From assembly GCA_947579665.1 (NCBI GenBank), contig OX388346.1, forward strand, positions 87,422,615 to 87,486,614: 64,000 nt of DNA. The letters are read 5' to 3'. The notes beneath the pieces are model-generated. The model saw only the letters and a list, made by a program, of their open reading frames with translations. It made no database searches and had not been told where the DNA came from. Shown piece after piece: positions 47,290 through 58,200 of this stretch. Source of the DNA: Sympetrum striolatum (lineage: Eukaryota > Arthropoda > Insecta > Odonata > Libellulidae). Within the stretch, counting starts at the first letter, position 1; the number at the start of each line of letters is the position of its first letter. The position numbers and the translations under genes are program-made.

Positions 47290-47697
47290 TTAATGACAAC
47301 CAACTTCAACTCCTCGGACTGGAACTGTTTCAACACAGAGCCCAAAAACAGCATACATGCATCAGCAGGACATGTCATTGGGTTGGCAGCTGGGATGTTA
47401 TCGGCTGATTTAGGGAGTCAGCGATTGATTCTAGGGCTCCCACATAGGCCTCATCCCCACTTGCCACTTTCTGCTTCTCCATTCTCTGAGAATGTGTTGC
47501 TGTGTAGTTTGTTGGCCTGGGCTGGCCTGTCAAAGGTGGCACAGAAGGTCCATCATCTGTTGTTAATGGAGGATTTGGTGACACATCTGAGGATAACTCA
47601 ATACATCTTCAACTAAGACACACAATGTGCCATCTTCAGTGAAGTTAGCTTCTTCAAGTCCTTCAATTTGGCACTCTTCATACTGCATAGAAAGTAC
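47290..47697 (-). pseudogene. Harbinger accessory MADF-like protein, C-terminal half
   Basis: Minus-strand frames follow an acceptor TTTCTATGCAG. They contain YEECQIEGLEEANFTEDG, then, one frame over, a Pro/Thr-rich linker and GDEAYVGALESI, then FLGSVLKQFQSEELKL and VINNLVQTVL. The acidic/linker region plus a short helical end resembles the C-terminal (BESS-like, protein-interaction) part of MADF-type proteins. The N-terminal half (52357-52743) is on the same strand beyond the ISL2EU insertion, so the two are one gene split by the transposon. Two frameshifts are present. The join is inferred from order and orientation. Confidence 0.55.
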
Positions 47698-47950
47698 AAT
47701 CTGGTTAGAAAATTCAACATTACTCTGATAACAATGTCTAAAATTGCAATAGATGTATGCATACTTTGGTAGAAGCAAGCATTTACATTTTTTGTGTATA
47801 GGGAGCGTGCACGGCAACTACTAGCGCTCTTCGAGGTGAAAAGTTGAAACTTTGGGGTGTAAACATGGTCTGTAGTGTAAATGGTGAATTTGGTTGTGGA
47901 GGTTGAGAAGGTGCTTACATCGAGTTTACAGTGAAAATTTTTTTCAATAA

Positions 47951-48020
47951 AGTAATTTTTATTATTGTTATTGATTAATTTTTATTACTGTTATTGAGTA
48001 ATTTTTATTACTGTGAATAT
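47951..48020 (+). repeat. Short tandem repeat, ~23-bp unit x3
   Basis: Three imperfect copies of TAATTTTTATTA(C/T)TGTTATTGA lie just upstream of the ISL2EU transposase start. They lie in the element's 5' untranslated region. Any promoter role is speculation. Confidence 0.7.
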
Positions 48021-48056
48021 AGTAATTGCTTTATTTATGGCGTTACGTGAAGAAAT

Positions 48057-50720
48057 ATGCCGAGATCGAGAAGAATTTGCTCTGTGATTGGATGCCATGC
48101 TTCCGAGTCTTCGTCTACAGGAAAAGATATTGCAATTTACAGATTTCCAGGTATGTATTACTTGTATTTGACCAAATATACAGTTATAAAGTAAAATGGT
48201 TGCAATGTATTGTACTAATATGATTTAATATATAGGTAGGCCATGGGAAGCTGAGAGAAAAACATGCTGGATTGCTCAAGTCAACAGAATAAAGTGAGTA
48301 CAAGAACTATCTTGGACACAAAGCATCTTTATTTAATTTTCTTTAATGGTTATTGTACGTCTCGAACATCAAGGGATTTCATGCTGTTTGCGTACATTAA
48401 CAAAGTTATTAGTAATGTAAAAATAGTAAGAAGAATAAAAGTAATTTGTATGGGTGCAAGTACTTAATAACATGTTGCATACGCATTTACGTTACGTTAA
48501 TGATGTGTGATTTAAGTAATATTTATTGTACTGTAGTGGTAACGGTATAATATGGTATTGCGGTTTCCAAATTTGTTCTTGTTTATTTTGTCTTGTGCTT
48601 ATTTATATCTTGGTTGACTACATCGAAGTGTTAATCAACTACTGTGACTATGTTAAGACAAATATGTAGGTGTAATTTTTGATGAAATGAATGTGCATAT
48701 TAGGTTTGCTTGTGAAGTACTGAATGTGATAAACCTTGACATAAATAAGTGCATTCATAACAGTTGTTAGAGTAAAGATGGTTTACGTCTCAACGTTAAA
48801 GGCTATATATATTGGAGAAGACAATTGAAACAGTATTCAGGTTATGGGATGCAGCGAAAGTAATAAATGTTATAGGAGGTTGAAAATAAAAGTTATGCTG
48901 ACAGGAGTGAAAAACTTTCTTATCGCAATAATGTCTTGAAGACAGAATTATCTGGAAATATTCCTCAAGGAGGACCTTGCTTTAACTGCTAAATTTGTAT
49001 GCCTTAATGAAAACTGGTTGATGCATGATCTATTTAAGTAACTGAATAAATTAGAAAATATACTGTATTTTATTGTTAAAGTAGAATAAATTCCACAAAT
49101 GGAGGCTCATGCATTTTAATAAGAGGGGATAGTGAATTTGAAAGAAGAAAAATCATTAAAAGAGAGAGTATAATAATTGCCACAGACTGTAATACTGATG
49201 GACTAAACCAAAAAATGTTAATACAATGTGGAAGAGTTTTAGACAGACAGTCGAGTTAGAAGCCAACACCCTAGATATAGAGATTTGATATATTTTGATC
49301 CATACATGATGTACGTTGATTATTTTGACATTTATTCTGTTCATATATGCATAGAAATGAATGTATTTTATGACAAAAATAAACCATTACCATTCAATAT
49401 TTCAATTACAGCCAACAACACACATCCTGGCAGCCATCACAAAACTCAAGAATTTGCAGTGCACACTTTGTTGGAAGAGTGACAATGTAAATCATCCAGC
49501 CTATATACCAATGGTTTTTCCTCCAGCTAACAAGAAACGACCATTAAAAGACAGCGACATATCTCATTTTGAAAGACTTGAGAAGAGGAAGGTGTTATGA
49601 GCTATCACAACAAACACTGACAGTGTTCATGTCTCAGTTGGTACTGATAGCATTGAGGAAGAGCCAACTTTTAAATCAGTGTCAACACAAGTAGGCTTTG
49701 GCATTGATGATAATGTTTTCATTTTGTTGCTAGTTCCTTTGGGAATGAGTTCTCAGCTCAGTGCAACATTGGGGGAAATGTGTTTAAGAACAGGGACTCA
49801 AGAGACAATTCTACTGCAACAATTGACCCATTTGAAAAATGTAGAGGTTTTCATGGGTTTAATGACATACTTGCTGAGAGTAATTTTAAGGAGTTAACAA
49901 TCACTGAATTCATGACTTTTAACTTGTTAATGTCATTTCTGCCTTCCTTCGAATTCTTCTGTATGCTGAAGGAGAACATCCTATTACTATTCTTAATGAA
50001 GATGAAATTGGGCCTATCCTTTAGTGCACTAGGCATAGTTTTTAATGTACATCGTACCTCTGCTGCCAGAATTATTTTAAGAGTCTTGGAAATATTAGTG
50101 CAGAAGACTGAAAGTCTCATATTTTGTCCCGGCAAAGAAGTCGTGCAAGGTACAATGCCTTGTGCATTTAAGGAACATTTTCCACAAACTCGTGCAATCA
50201 TCGACTGCACAGAAATTAAAACATAGGCACCTAGTCATGTTTCACAAAGAATATTTATGTATTCAAGGTTTAAATCATCATATACATTTAAATTACTCTT
50301 CACTGTCAGCCCAAATGGTTTGATAACATTTAAATCTAAATGTTATGGTGGTAGATGTAGTGATACCTACATAACAAACCATTCTGGTTTTCTGAACCTT
50401 TTGGAAGCAGGAGATATCATTCTTGCAGATAAAGTGTTTCCTGGCATCATTTCAAGTGGAAATAAAATAATTGTATAGCCTCCATTTATGCATAATGGTA
50501 GATTTACTGCTGAGGAGGTGATGCAGACTAAAAAAATTGCAAGAATGAGTATTCATGTCGAGAGATGCATCCAAAGGATTAAAATTTTCAAAATATTGAA
50601 AAATGTGTTGCCACATCATTTGTTTAAACATGTGGATAAAATTGTACATACTGCATGCATTCTTGCTATTTTTCTTCCTATTTTTCTCCCGAAAATTTCC
50701 ATCAAAGGACAATTAACGCT
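48057..50720 (+). pseudogene. THAP-domain DDE transposase of the ISL2EU element
   Basis: The gene model has three exons. Exon 1 (48057-48150) encodes MPRSRRICSVIGCH...IYRFP with the first THAP Cys pair and ends CCAG|GTATGT. Exon 2 (48236-48293) encodes GRPWEAERKTCWIAQVNRI and ends AAA|GTGAGT. Exon 3 starts at 49412 after TTACAG with TSWQPSQNSRICSAHF, the final Cys-His of the C2CH zinc finger, and later AYIPMVFP (the AVPTxF-like box). The phases agree across both introns. A 1-nt deletion near 49466 breaks the frame, and another shift lies before 49780. The catalytic DDE_Tnp_4-type core is one frame from 49780 to 50720, with Asp in IIDCTEI, Asp in ILADKVF and Glu in HVERCIQRIK. Only two TAG codons interrupt it (50224-50226, 50476-50478). 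It is decayed but relatively young. Confidence 0.88.
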
Positions 50721-50990
50721 GAAATCTTGTAGATGTTCCAAAGGAATTGCATCCACCTTTAATCCCTTCCTCTTTGTTGGAAACATTTCTTCTGCAGTTT
50801 TCCCTTTAGTGTATTTTCTCTTTCCTAAAAAAATATCACAAAATATTTGTAATAACAAAAATGTATGTTCTGTGATGTGATCCTTCGTAAAGTACGTCCA
50901 CTATTAATAAATTAATGATTTTATTTCAAGAACTATATAAAATATGTTCAGAACTCAAGCAAGCATATGATGTGTAAGATAATTAATTAC

Positions 50991-51250
50991 CTGCAGTTTT
51001 TACTGACGGTCATCCCCATTCCTGTGGTTGATTTGTCTTACTCTCCCCAGAATCATTATTGCAATAATGAATTACGGCTTGTATATGCTTACACTTCCCT
51101 CCCTCACCAGAAGTGCACATACACTCAGCCTTAACCAAATTCCGCTGACTGTCAACCTAGATAAGATCTAATTCTTTAGCATACTTCCACGAATGCCCCT
51201 GTTTCCAAGGAGTATAACGTAAAAGGTTAGATAATTCACCAAATAAAATA
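50991..51250 (-). pseudogene. ISL2EU second protein, SWIM zinc-finger exon
   Basis: The minus-strand frame reads ELSNLLRYTPWKQGHSWKY, one in-frame TAG, then a Cys-x-Cys...Cys-x-His cluster (ECMCTSGEGGKCKHI) and AVIHYCNN. This is a SWIM zinc finger (CxCx(n)CxH), the motif preceding the YqaJ nuclease in the accessory protein of ISL2EU transposons. The frame ends at a plausible donor, CTGCAG|GTAATT (exon end at 50991). The next exons would lie at lower coordinates, but the transposase 3' end begins within about 110 bp, so the nuclease part has been deleted. A likely first exon is at about 51350-51532 (MADIVIYSGFEKIL...). Confidence 0.65.
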
Positions 51251-51349
51251 AAGAGCATTTAAAACATGATGATGGTTTAGACGATTCTCCTCATCCTCCG
51301 GTTTGCATTGCATAAGGAGTTCCACCAAATAACACTTCAAAAGATTTGA

Positions 51350-51532
51350 TTAATTCATCAAACCAAACTTAGGACTTCTTCTGAGCTTCAAAAATCGTGT
51401 TGACGATTTGGTTTGAAAAACGTCTATCACGTGGCCACTTTCGAAGAGACGAATTGCCTTCATCATCTCGGATTTTCCTCCTTTTTGATGCAATATTTTC
51501 TCGAAACCACTATAAATCACAATATCTGCCAT
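51350..51532 (-). pseudogene. ISL2EU second protein, probable first exon
   Basis: An open frame inside the right end of the element starts at Met 51532-51530 (MADIVIYSGFEK). It lies upstream of the SWIM exon on the same strand. It is preceded by the element's subterminal repeat and inverted repeat, the expected position for a start. I recognise no domain in it; the assignment is by position only. Confidence 0.4.
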
Positions 51533-52356
51533 TTTCAGATTGAAACTGAAATAAATGTGAAAACAGCCCACCAGTTAACCGACTACCAATACCACTTACA
51601 CTGTGTTTCACCAAATGTTTACACCCCATTGATGACAGATAATTCCACTAGGATTTGCTGATGGCACCTCCGTGCACGCTTGCTATAACATCTTATAATA
51701 CTTATGATTAAAAAGTTTTCATCTCCTTTATATGGTTATATTAATTACTTCACAATATTGTGGATTGTTGTGCATTACTGGAATTGGTAAACTTTCAGGT
51801 TCCAGCTAGGACTCTTGAGATTATAATGTTTTAATGGTTCCATATTTAAGTAGAGAATATATTATCTTCCATTAGATACAATCTTGAGAAGTGGAAATAC
51901 TACTTCAATATTATGTACTTGTATACTACTATACTGTACAGTTTATACTACTTCAGTATTATGCATTCCCCATTTATTTACTTACAGTGATTATTTCTCA
52001 ATGTTAATAATATCTATGTTAGATTTTATACATGGGATGTTTTTCAGCATCCACATGTTGTTTTTTATGTACAATTTCAAAATGAAAAAATAAATATGCT
52101 AATTCACTCTTGCATTTCTTTACGATTCTGTATAAAGTTGATAATAATTTTATTAGTAATGTTGTAAGATTATATACTCCATTATATCTATGCTGTTACT
52201 TGCTGTAAACTATTAAAATTGGATTTCCCGGTAATAAAGCATTCTTATTATTACTTACTTATTTTTATATAAACATTTACCTTTTCAATGCTGCTACTGA
52301 GTTGAGAAGTTCTGCTCTCACATGGAACATAATGTTCCTCCAAGAATTTCAACTTT

Positions 52357-52743
52357 TCAAAATACCACAAACTTGGTTTGTAGACTTATGAAAATAAAAT
52401 ATTTATGTTTTATTCCTTCCCAGAAGACCAAGTCGACGCTATATTTTACGTTGGACATTTTACTACTTAAGTTTCCAGTTCCCATTCCGCTCCTCACACT
52501 AGCCTTCGTCTTCACATTTTCAATGTGGAGTTGATTCCTCAGGTTGTGGAACTTGGCCGTACACTCCTTCTCAGTTGTATTTGGCCTTGCCTGTGATACC
52601 GCTGCAGAAACACATCGTAGTGCTTCCGCACGGAGGTTTCTATTGTGGTAATTGGGGCTACCTACTGCGTACAAACAATTCTCCTCCTGGTAAGATTCTA
52701 TCAATGCAATCACCTAATCCCTGGTCCAAGTTTTTCCAATCAT
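52357..52743 (-). pseudogene. Harbinger accessory MADF-like protein, N-terminal half
   Basis: The start is at ATG 52743-52741 just inside the right inverted repeat. It reads MIGKTWTRD, a TAG where a Gln codon is expected (CAG to TAG), then VIALIESYQEENCLY, a NYHNRNLR block, and later TEKECTAKFHNLRNQ...E. This spacing of Trp, LI-x-x-(Y/F)-x-x-x-x-x-L(W/Y), Y-x-N-R and the later F-x-x-LR-x-Q is the MADF (Myb/SANT-like) DNA-binding domain. In PIF/Harbinger elements such a protein partners the transposase for nuclear import and end binding. The rest of the gene lies at 47290-47697 beyond the nested transposon. Confidence 0.7.
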
Positions 52744-52965
52744 CTCTGTAGTTCTCAATAAAAAAATGTCCGTAAACTGAAACCACGCCGTGTCTGATTT
52801 TTACTTTCTCTCAATTTGTAAACAACAACATGGCTGCCGTGGTCACTTGCACGTCTTCTCAACTATGATTGGGCGAATAGGACAGCCATCAGGGAAACCC
52901 GCAGGAAAAATAGCACCGGACCTATCCTCAAAAACCAGCTATAGAGCCCGCACGGCTCCACACAA

Positions 52966-53005
52966 GGAAGCCAGCAAGAAAAAACACAGTGTTAACTGGG
53001 CTTAA
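52966..53005 (-). repeat. Harbinger right TIR and TSD
   Basis: The right inverted repeat ends GTTAACTGGGCT at 53002, followed by the TAA duplication (53003-53005). It pairs with the repeat at 44704. Confidence 0.85.
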
Positions 53006-54149
53006 TCTCAGTAATATGGTGATACTCTGAAAAATTTGGCATGATGAATAATATTATTGGTTTAATAGAGATATTGAAAAGTCACATAATGTAAATTTTC
53101 TATAAATAAAAACGGGACTTCATGTTTTCTTTAAGATGTCATAACTAACAAGCAGTTTCAGACATGCAATCATCACCATGTATATCACTGAAAATACAAA
53201 TAAAATTACACCCTTTTACAATTTTGAGGTTACAGAGGGTAGAAGAGTAAAGATGATGTACCTGGTCATCTTAGAAAGTGCCTCCACAATTTCAATGATC
53301 TCAAGACAATCGTACTCCTTCCCCTTTGACCATCATTTGTGCAAGGATCAAAGGAGCTATTGTAGCCACACTCCTGGAGATTTTTGCAAAGATGGAAGAA
53401 GAAAGTCAAACTGTTGGATTTGTGGTTTGTTTGTCCTCACCTGTGAGCTTTGGCTGGTTTCTCCCACAAATGACGAAAAATCTTCAGATATCAATTTCTG
53501 TACCCCAACAAGTCATAAATGTCTTTCTCATTGTTAAACCAGGAAATTTTAAGATGAAATAGGTAGGAATGGGAGGAGGAGAGCTATTCCCATTTTATTT
53601 AAGCATAATGATGGGTAATCAGTATGGGGTGTCAGTATTTCTTATGATGTACGGATAATGGATGATGACCTTAACTGGTCATTCATTAAAAAATCTAGAG
53701 GAAAATTTGAAGCCTGATTGATATTTAACACTATTCAATAATTATTAAATAGTGTTCCTCGATCACAGGTAAACTGAGTTTGATTATATTTGAATTGGCA
53801 GTTTTATAAAATGCAATTTCTATAAAAAGTAGCTAAAGCTAAATAATTGTAAAATTCTTATTTTAATTATATGTTTTCAATGATTAGAAACATTTTATTA
53901 GGTTATTTGCTATTTCTTCTTTCCAGATGAATTTCATAAACCCTCTGGATATCCCAAATAAGTTAATCGACAACAAAAAGAGAAAATTTAAGGAATGGTG
54001 CTTTGCGTAGGCTGGAATTCCTTGAGCTAAATTGTATTATTATTATATGATATAAATGTATATGTTTATGTAGATTGTATTGCAATTAACGTAAATGAAG
54101 TTAGACTTGGCACAGGAAAGTGTGCTAAATACTTATATATAAACTTAAC
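53006..54149. other. Non-coding stretch, no gene recognised
   Basis: Contains a plus-strand ORF of 119 codons (53178-53537), overlapped by another frame from 53326. Neither has a domain I know. No splice-bounded exon is evident. Confidence 0.45.
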
Positions 54150-54240
54150 CCAAGGTTGTACAAGAAGAGAAAAATAGTGACTTGGCTGGGACTTGAACCC
54201 AGGTCTCCCATTTTCTAATCATTAACTTACCGGCCCAAGA
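54150..54240 (-). mobile_element. tRNA-derived SINE, left copy of a head-to-head pair
   Basis: On the minus strand this reads a tRNA-like head with an A-box-like GCCGGTAAGTTAATGATTAG, a B box GGTTCAAGTCC, the acceptor-like CCAAGTCAC and a tail CTATTTTTCTCTTCTTGTACAACCTT. Relative to the right copy it lacks about 13 bp in the anticodon region. Its head abuts the head of the right copy, so together they form a large imperfect palindrome. Confidence 0.7.
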
Positions 54241-54347
54241 GACTTGGCTCGGTAGTTTAATGGTTAGAACACCTGCCCGGAAAGTGGGAGACAAGGGTTC
54301 TAGTTCCAGTCAAGTCACTATTTTTCTCATCTTGTACAACCTTAGAT
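54241..54347 (+). mobile_element. tRNA-derived SINE, right copy
   Basis: The head has ACTTGGC and GTCAAGT that can pair as a 7-bp acceptor stem, the A-box segment TGGCTCGGTAGTTTAATGGTTAG and a degraded B box (GGTTCTAGTTCC). The anticodon arm does not form a proper stem, so it is not a functional tRNA. The tail CACTATTTTTCTCATCTTGTACAACCTTAG is the same as in the left copy, which shows the unit is a SINE and not just a tRNA pseudogene. The amino-acid identity of the founder tRNA is not resolvable. Confidence 0.7.
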
Positions 54348-54349
54348 TG

Positions 54350-55222
54350 TATTGTGTATAGTATTTTCCATTCTTTTATTCTATGATATGAGAGGCACAG
54401 TTATTAGTTTTGAAAATGTTAAGAACTTGTAGTAATGAATATAAGAATTGCCAATGAAATCAAGTGAATCTATTATTCTTCTTAGTGTTGATGATAGCCA
54501 AAATGTTAAAGTCATCTTGATTCACTGATAAAAGTTGCTGATTAGAGTTCACTAGTTATTCCCACCAGGTTTATAAAATTCCATAGTTGGATGTCTTTTA
54601 AATATGTATTTTTAAGGCAATTAGAATCATCAGTACTGTAATGCACCAGCAATAAGTTGCCCATCCTGTATCAAATACTGATAAGTCATAACTCTTACTA
54701 ACAATAAGTCTTAAGTTTGGTTCAACATAGATTTACCCATTGTCATGCAAAGGTGACAATTATACGGTTACCAGTCTAATCATTTTTCATAACAGATAAA
54801 ATAAACGGTGTCTTAAAATACTGAATTCTTTGAAAGAAACAAATTCTAATACTCTCTGGAGTTGATTGATGCATCAGTAATTATCTAAAAACACAGGGGG
54901 AGGAATCTCAGAGAAATAAAATTTTGAGTCTTTTACAAATAGGACATGTACAGCTAGCCTTTTACAACAGCATTTACCGAAAGAAATTATTTTGAAGATA
55001 AAGATTCCATCTATGCTATTTTTAGGACAGTGGTTTTTCATGTGACCTACGAAGATTTTCATTTTATCTGTGTTTGATAAACAGTGAGATCTTGGAAGTT
55101 AAGGGCCAAAGCATATGCAAAATCTATAAACTAATTTTCTGCAGACCCACTTTATGATATTTAATTTTTTAGTCATTATTCTAATTAATTGCTAAAAATT
55201 ATACATCTATCAGGGACAGCTA
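54350..55222. other. Non-coding stretch, no gene recognised
   Basis: AT-rich, with no ORF over 62 codons. No domain, RNA gene or transposon end is seen. Confidence 0.5.
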
Positions 55223-55228
55223 GCAGTG

Positions 55229-58200
55229 GGTCCTACTTCCCCGTGGTTCTCCCTCGATGGGACCTTGCCCAACCGGGGTCCTCCCTCGTTGGGATCCTCC
55301 CTTGTTGGGACCCTCCAATGCTGGGACACTCTATCGCCGAGGTGCTCCCTCGTCGGGGTCCCCCTCGTCGGGGTCCTACCTCGCTGGGATCCTATGTCTT
55401 CGGGGAACTACCTCGTTGGGGTCCTCCTTCGCTGGGACCATCTTTCACCGGGGTCCTTCCTCGCTGGGATCCTCTGTCTTCGGGGACCTACCTCGTCGGG
55501 GTCCTCCTTCGCTGGGACCATCTTTCGCCGGGGTCCTTCCTTGCTGGGACCCTCTCTCGAAGAGGTCCTCCCTCGTCAGGGTCCTCCCTAGCTGGGAACC
55601 ACCTTCGCTGGGATCCTTCCTCGCTGGGATCCTCTGTCTTCGGGGACCTACCTCGTCGGGGTCCTCCTTCGCTGGGACCATCTTTCGCCGGGGTCCTTCC
55701 TTGCTGGGACCCTCTCTCGAAGAGGTCCTCCCTCGTCAGGGTCCTCCCTAGCTGGGAACCACCTTCGCTGGGATCCTCCCTCGCTGGGACCCTCCTTCGC
55801 TGGGATCCTCCCTCGCTGGGACCCTCTCTCGCCGAGGTCCTCCCTCGTCGGGGTCCTCCCTCGCTGGGACCCTCCTTCGCTGGGATCCTCCCTCACTGGG
55901 ACCCTCTCTCGCCGAGGTCCTTCCTAATTAGGGTCCTCCCTCGCTGGGACCGTCTGTCTTCGGGGACCTCCCTTGCCGGGGTCCTACCTCAGTCGGATGC
56001 TCCCTCGCTGGGACCCTCGTTCACCGGGGTCGTCCCTCGCTGGGACCCTCTATCGCCGGGGTCCTCCCTCGCTGGGACCCTCCTTCGCTGGGATCCTCCC
56101 TCACTGGGATCCTCTCTCGCCGAGGTCCTCCCTCGTTGGGGTCCTCCCTCGCTGGGACCCTCTCTCGCCGAGGTCCTCCCTCGCCGGGGTCCTCCCTCGC
56201 TGGGACCCTGTTTTCGGGGACCTCCCTCGCCGGGGTCCTTCCTCAGTCGGATGCTCCCTCGCTGGGACCCTCTGTCTTCGGGGATCTCCCTTGCCGGGGT
56301 CCTCCCTCAGTCGGATGCTCCCTCGCTGGGACCCTCGTTCACCGGGGTCGTCCCTCGCTGGGACCCTCTATCGCCGGGGTCCTCCCTCGCTGGGACCCTC
56401 CTTCGCTGGGATCCTCCCTCGCTGGGATCCTCTTTCGCCGAGGTCCTCCCTCGTTGGGGTCCTCCCTCGCTGGGACCCTCTCTTTTGCCGGGGTCCTCCC
56501 TCGCTGGGACCCTCTCTCGCCGAGGTCCTCCCTCGCCGAAACCCTCTTTCTTCGGGGACCTCCCTCGCCGGGGTCCTTCCTCAGTCGGATGCTCCCCCGC
56601 TGGGACCCTCTCTCGCCGAGGTCCTCCCTCGTTGGGGTCCTCCCTCGCTGAGGTCCTCCCTCGCTGGGACCCTCCTTCGCTGGGATTCTCCCTCGTTGGG
56701 ACCCTCTCTTGCCGAGGTCCTCCCTCGCCGGGGTCCTCCCTCGCTAAAACCCTCTTTCTTCGGGGACCTCCCTCGCCGGGGTCCTTCCTCAGTTGGATGC
56801 TCCCCCGCTGGGACCCTCTCTCGCCGAGGTCCTCCCTCGTTGGGGTCCTCCCTCGCTGAGGTCCTCCCTCGCTGGGACCCTCCTTCGCTGGGATTCTCCC
56901 TCGTTGGGATCCTCTCTCGCCGAGGTCCTCCCTCGCTGGGACCCTCCTTCGCTGGGATTCTCCCTCGCTGAAACCCTCTTTCTTCGGGGACCTCCCTCGC
57001 CGGGGTCCTTCCTCAGTTGGATGCTCCCCCGCTGGGACCCTCTCTCGCCGAGGTCCTCCCTCGTTGGGGTCCTCCCTCGCTGAGGTCCTCCCTCGCTGGG
57101 ACCCTCCTTCGCTGGGATTCTCCCTCGTTGGGATCCTCTCTCGCCGAGATCCTCCCTCGCTGGGACCCTCCTTCGCTAGGATTCTCCCTCGCTGAAACCC
57201 TCTTTCTTCGGGGACCTCCCTCGCCGGGGTCCTTCCTCAGTCGGATGCTCCCCCGCTGGGACCCTCTCTCGCCGAGGTCCTCCCTCGTTGGGGTCCTCCC
57301 TCGCTGAGGTCCTCCGTCGCTGGGACCCTCCTTCGCTGGGATTCTCCCTCGTTGGGACCCTCTCTCGCCGAGGTCCTCCCTCGCCGGGGTCCTCCCTCGC
57401 TAAAACCCTCTTTCTTCGGGGACCTCCCTCGCCGGGGTCCTTCCTCAGTTGGATGCTCCCCCGCTGGGACCCTCTCTCGCCGAGGTCCTCCCTCGTTGGG
57501 GTCCTCCCTCGCTGAGGTCCTCCCTCGCTGGGACCCTCCTTCGCTGGGATTCTCCCTCGTTGGGATCCTCTCTCGCCGAGGTCCTCCCTCGCTGGGACCC
57601 TCCTTCGCTGGGATTCTCCCTCGCTGAAACCCTCTTTCTTCGGGGACCTCCCTCGCCGGGGTCCTTCCTCAGTTGGATGCTCCCCCGCTGGGACCCTCTC
57701 TCGCCGAGGTCCTCTCTCGTTGGGGTCCTCCCTCGCTGAGGTCCTCCCTCGCTGGGACCCTCCTTCGCTGGGATTCTCCCTCGTTGGGATCCTCTCTCGC
57801 CGAGGTCCTCCCTCGCTGGGACCCTCCTTCGCTAGGATTCTCCCTCGCTGAAACCCTCTTTCTTCGGGGACCTCCCTCGCCGGGGTCCTTCCTCAGTCGG
57901 ATGCTCCCCCGCTGGGACCCTCTCTCGCCGAGGTCCTCCCTCGTTGGGGTCCTCCCTCGCTGAGGTCCTCCCTCGCTGGGACCCTCCTTCGCTGGGATTC
58001 TCCGTCGTTGGGACCCTCTCTCGCCGAGGTCCTCCCTCGCCGGGGTCCTCCCTCGCTGGGACCCTGTTTTCGGGGACCTCCCTCGCCGGGGTCCTTCCTC
58101 AGTCGGATGCTCCCTCGCTGGGACCCTCTCTCGCCGGGGTCGTCCCTGGCTGGGATCCCCCCTGCCGGGGTCCTCCGTCGCTGGGGTCCCTCGTCGTCGT

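Larger units (their letters stand above)
47801..51683 (+). mobile_element. ISL2EU-type DNA transposon nested in Harbinger
   Basis: The left end GGGAGCGTGCACGG and the reverse-complemented right end GCAAGCGTGCACGG form 14-bp inverted repeats (12 of 14 identical). TATA lies on both sides (47797-47800, 51684-51687). This could be a 4-bp duplication, or a TA duplication next to terminal TA. A second pair of inverted repeats, GGGGTGTAAACAT, lies symmetrically 53-56 bp inside each end (47854-47866; 51615-51627). It has a plus-strand THAP-DDE transposase and a minus-strand SWIM-zinc-finger ORF remnant. This two-gene plan is that of ISL2EU elements, where the second protein also carries a YqaJ nuclease. 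The nuclease is missing here. Confidence 0.82.
44704..53002 (+). mobile_element. Complete PIF/Harbinger transposon, interrupted by nested insertions
   Basis: Terminal inverted repeats start AGCCCGGTTCACACGGTG at the left end and AGCCCAGTTAACACTGTG at the right end (reverse-complemented). Both run on into a T6 tract and a CTGGCT-like segment. TAA flanks both sides (44701-44703 and 53003-53005), the 3-bp TWA duplication expected of this superfamily. The element carries the two proteins PIF/Harbinger elements need: a DDE transposase (plus strand) and a MADF/Myb-like DNA-binding protein (minus strand), convergently arranged. Its 8.3 kb is far above the usual 3-5 kb because a 3.9-kb ISL2EU-type transposon (47801-51683) and a LINE fragment (46505-47090) have inserted. 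Removing the nested transposon leaves about 4.4 kb. Confidence 0.9.

Noticed and set aside
48600..49400. Segment inside the ISL2EU element considered as an extra gene
   Set aside because: It lies between exon 2 and exon 3 of the THAP transposase and behaves as an intron; no domain is present.
53178..53562. Overlapping 119- and 78-codon plus-strand ORFs considered as an exon
   Set aside because: No recognisable domain, no clear splice borders, and the two frames conflict.
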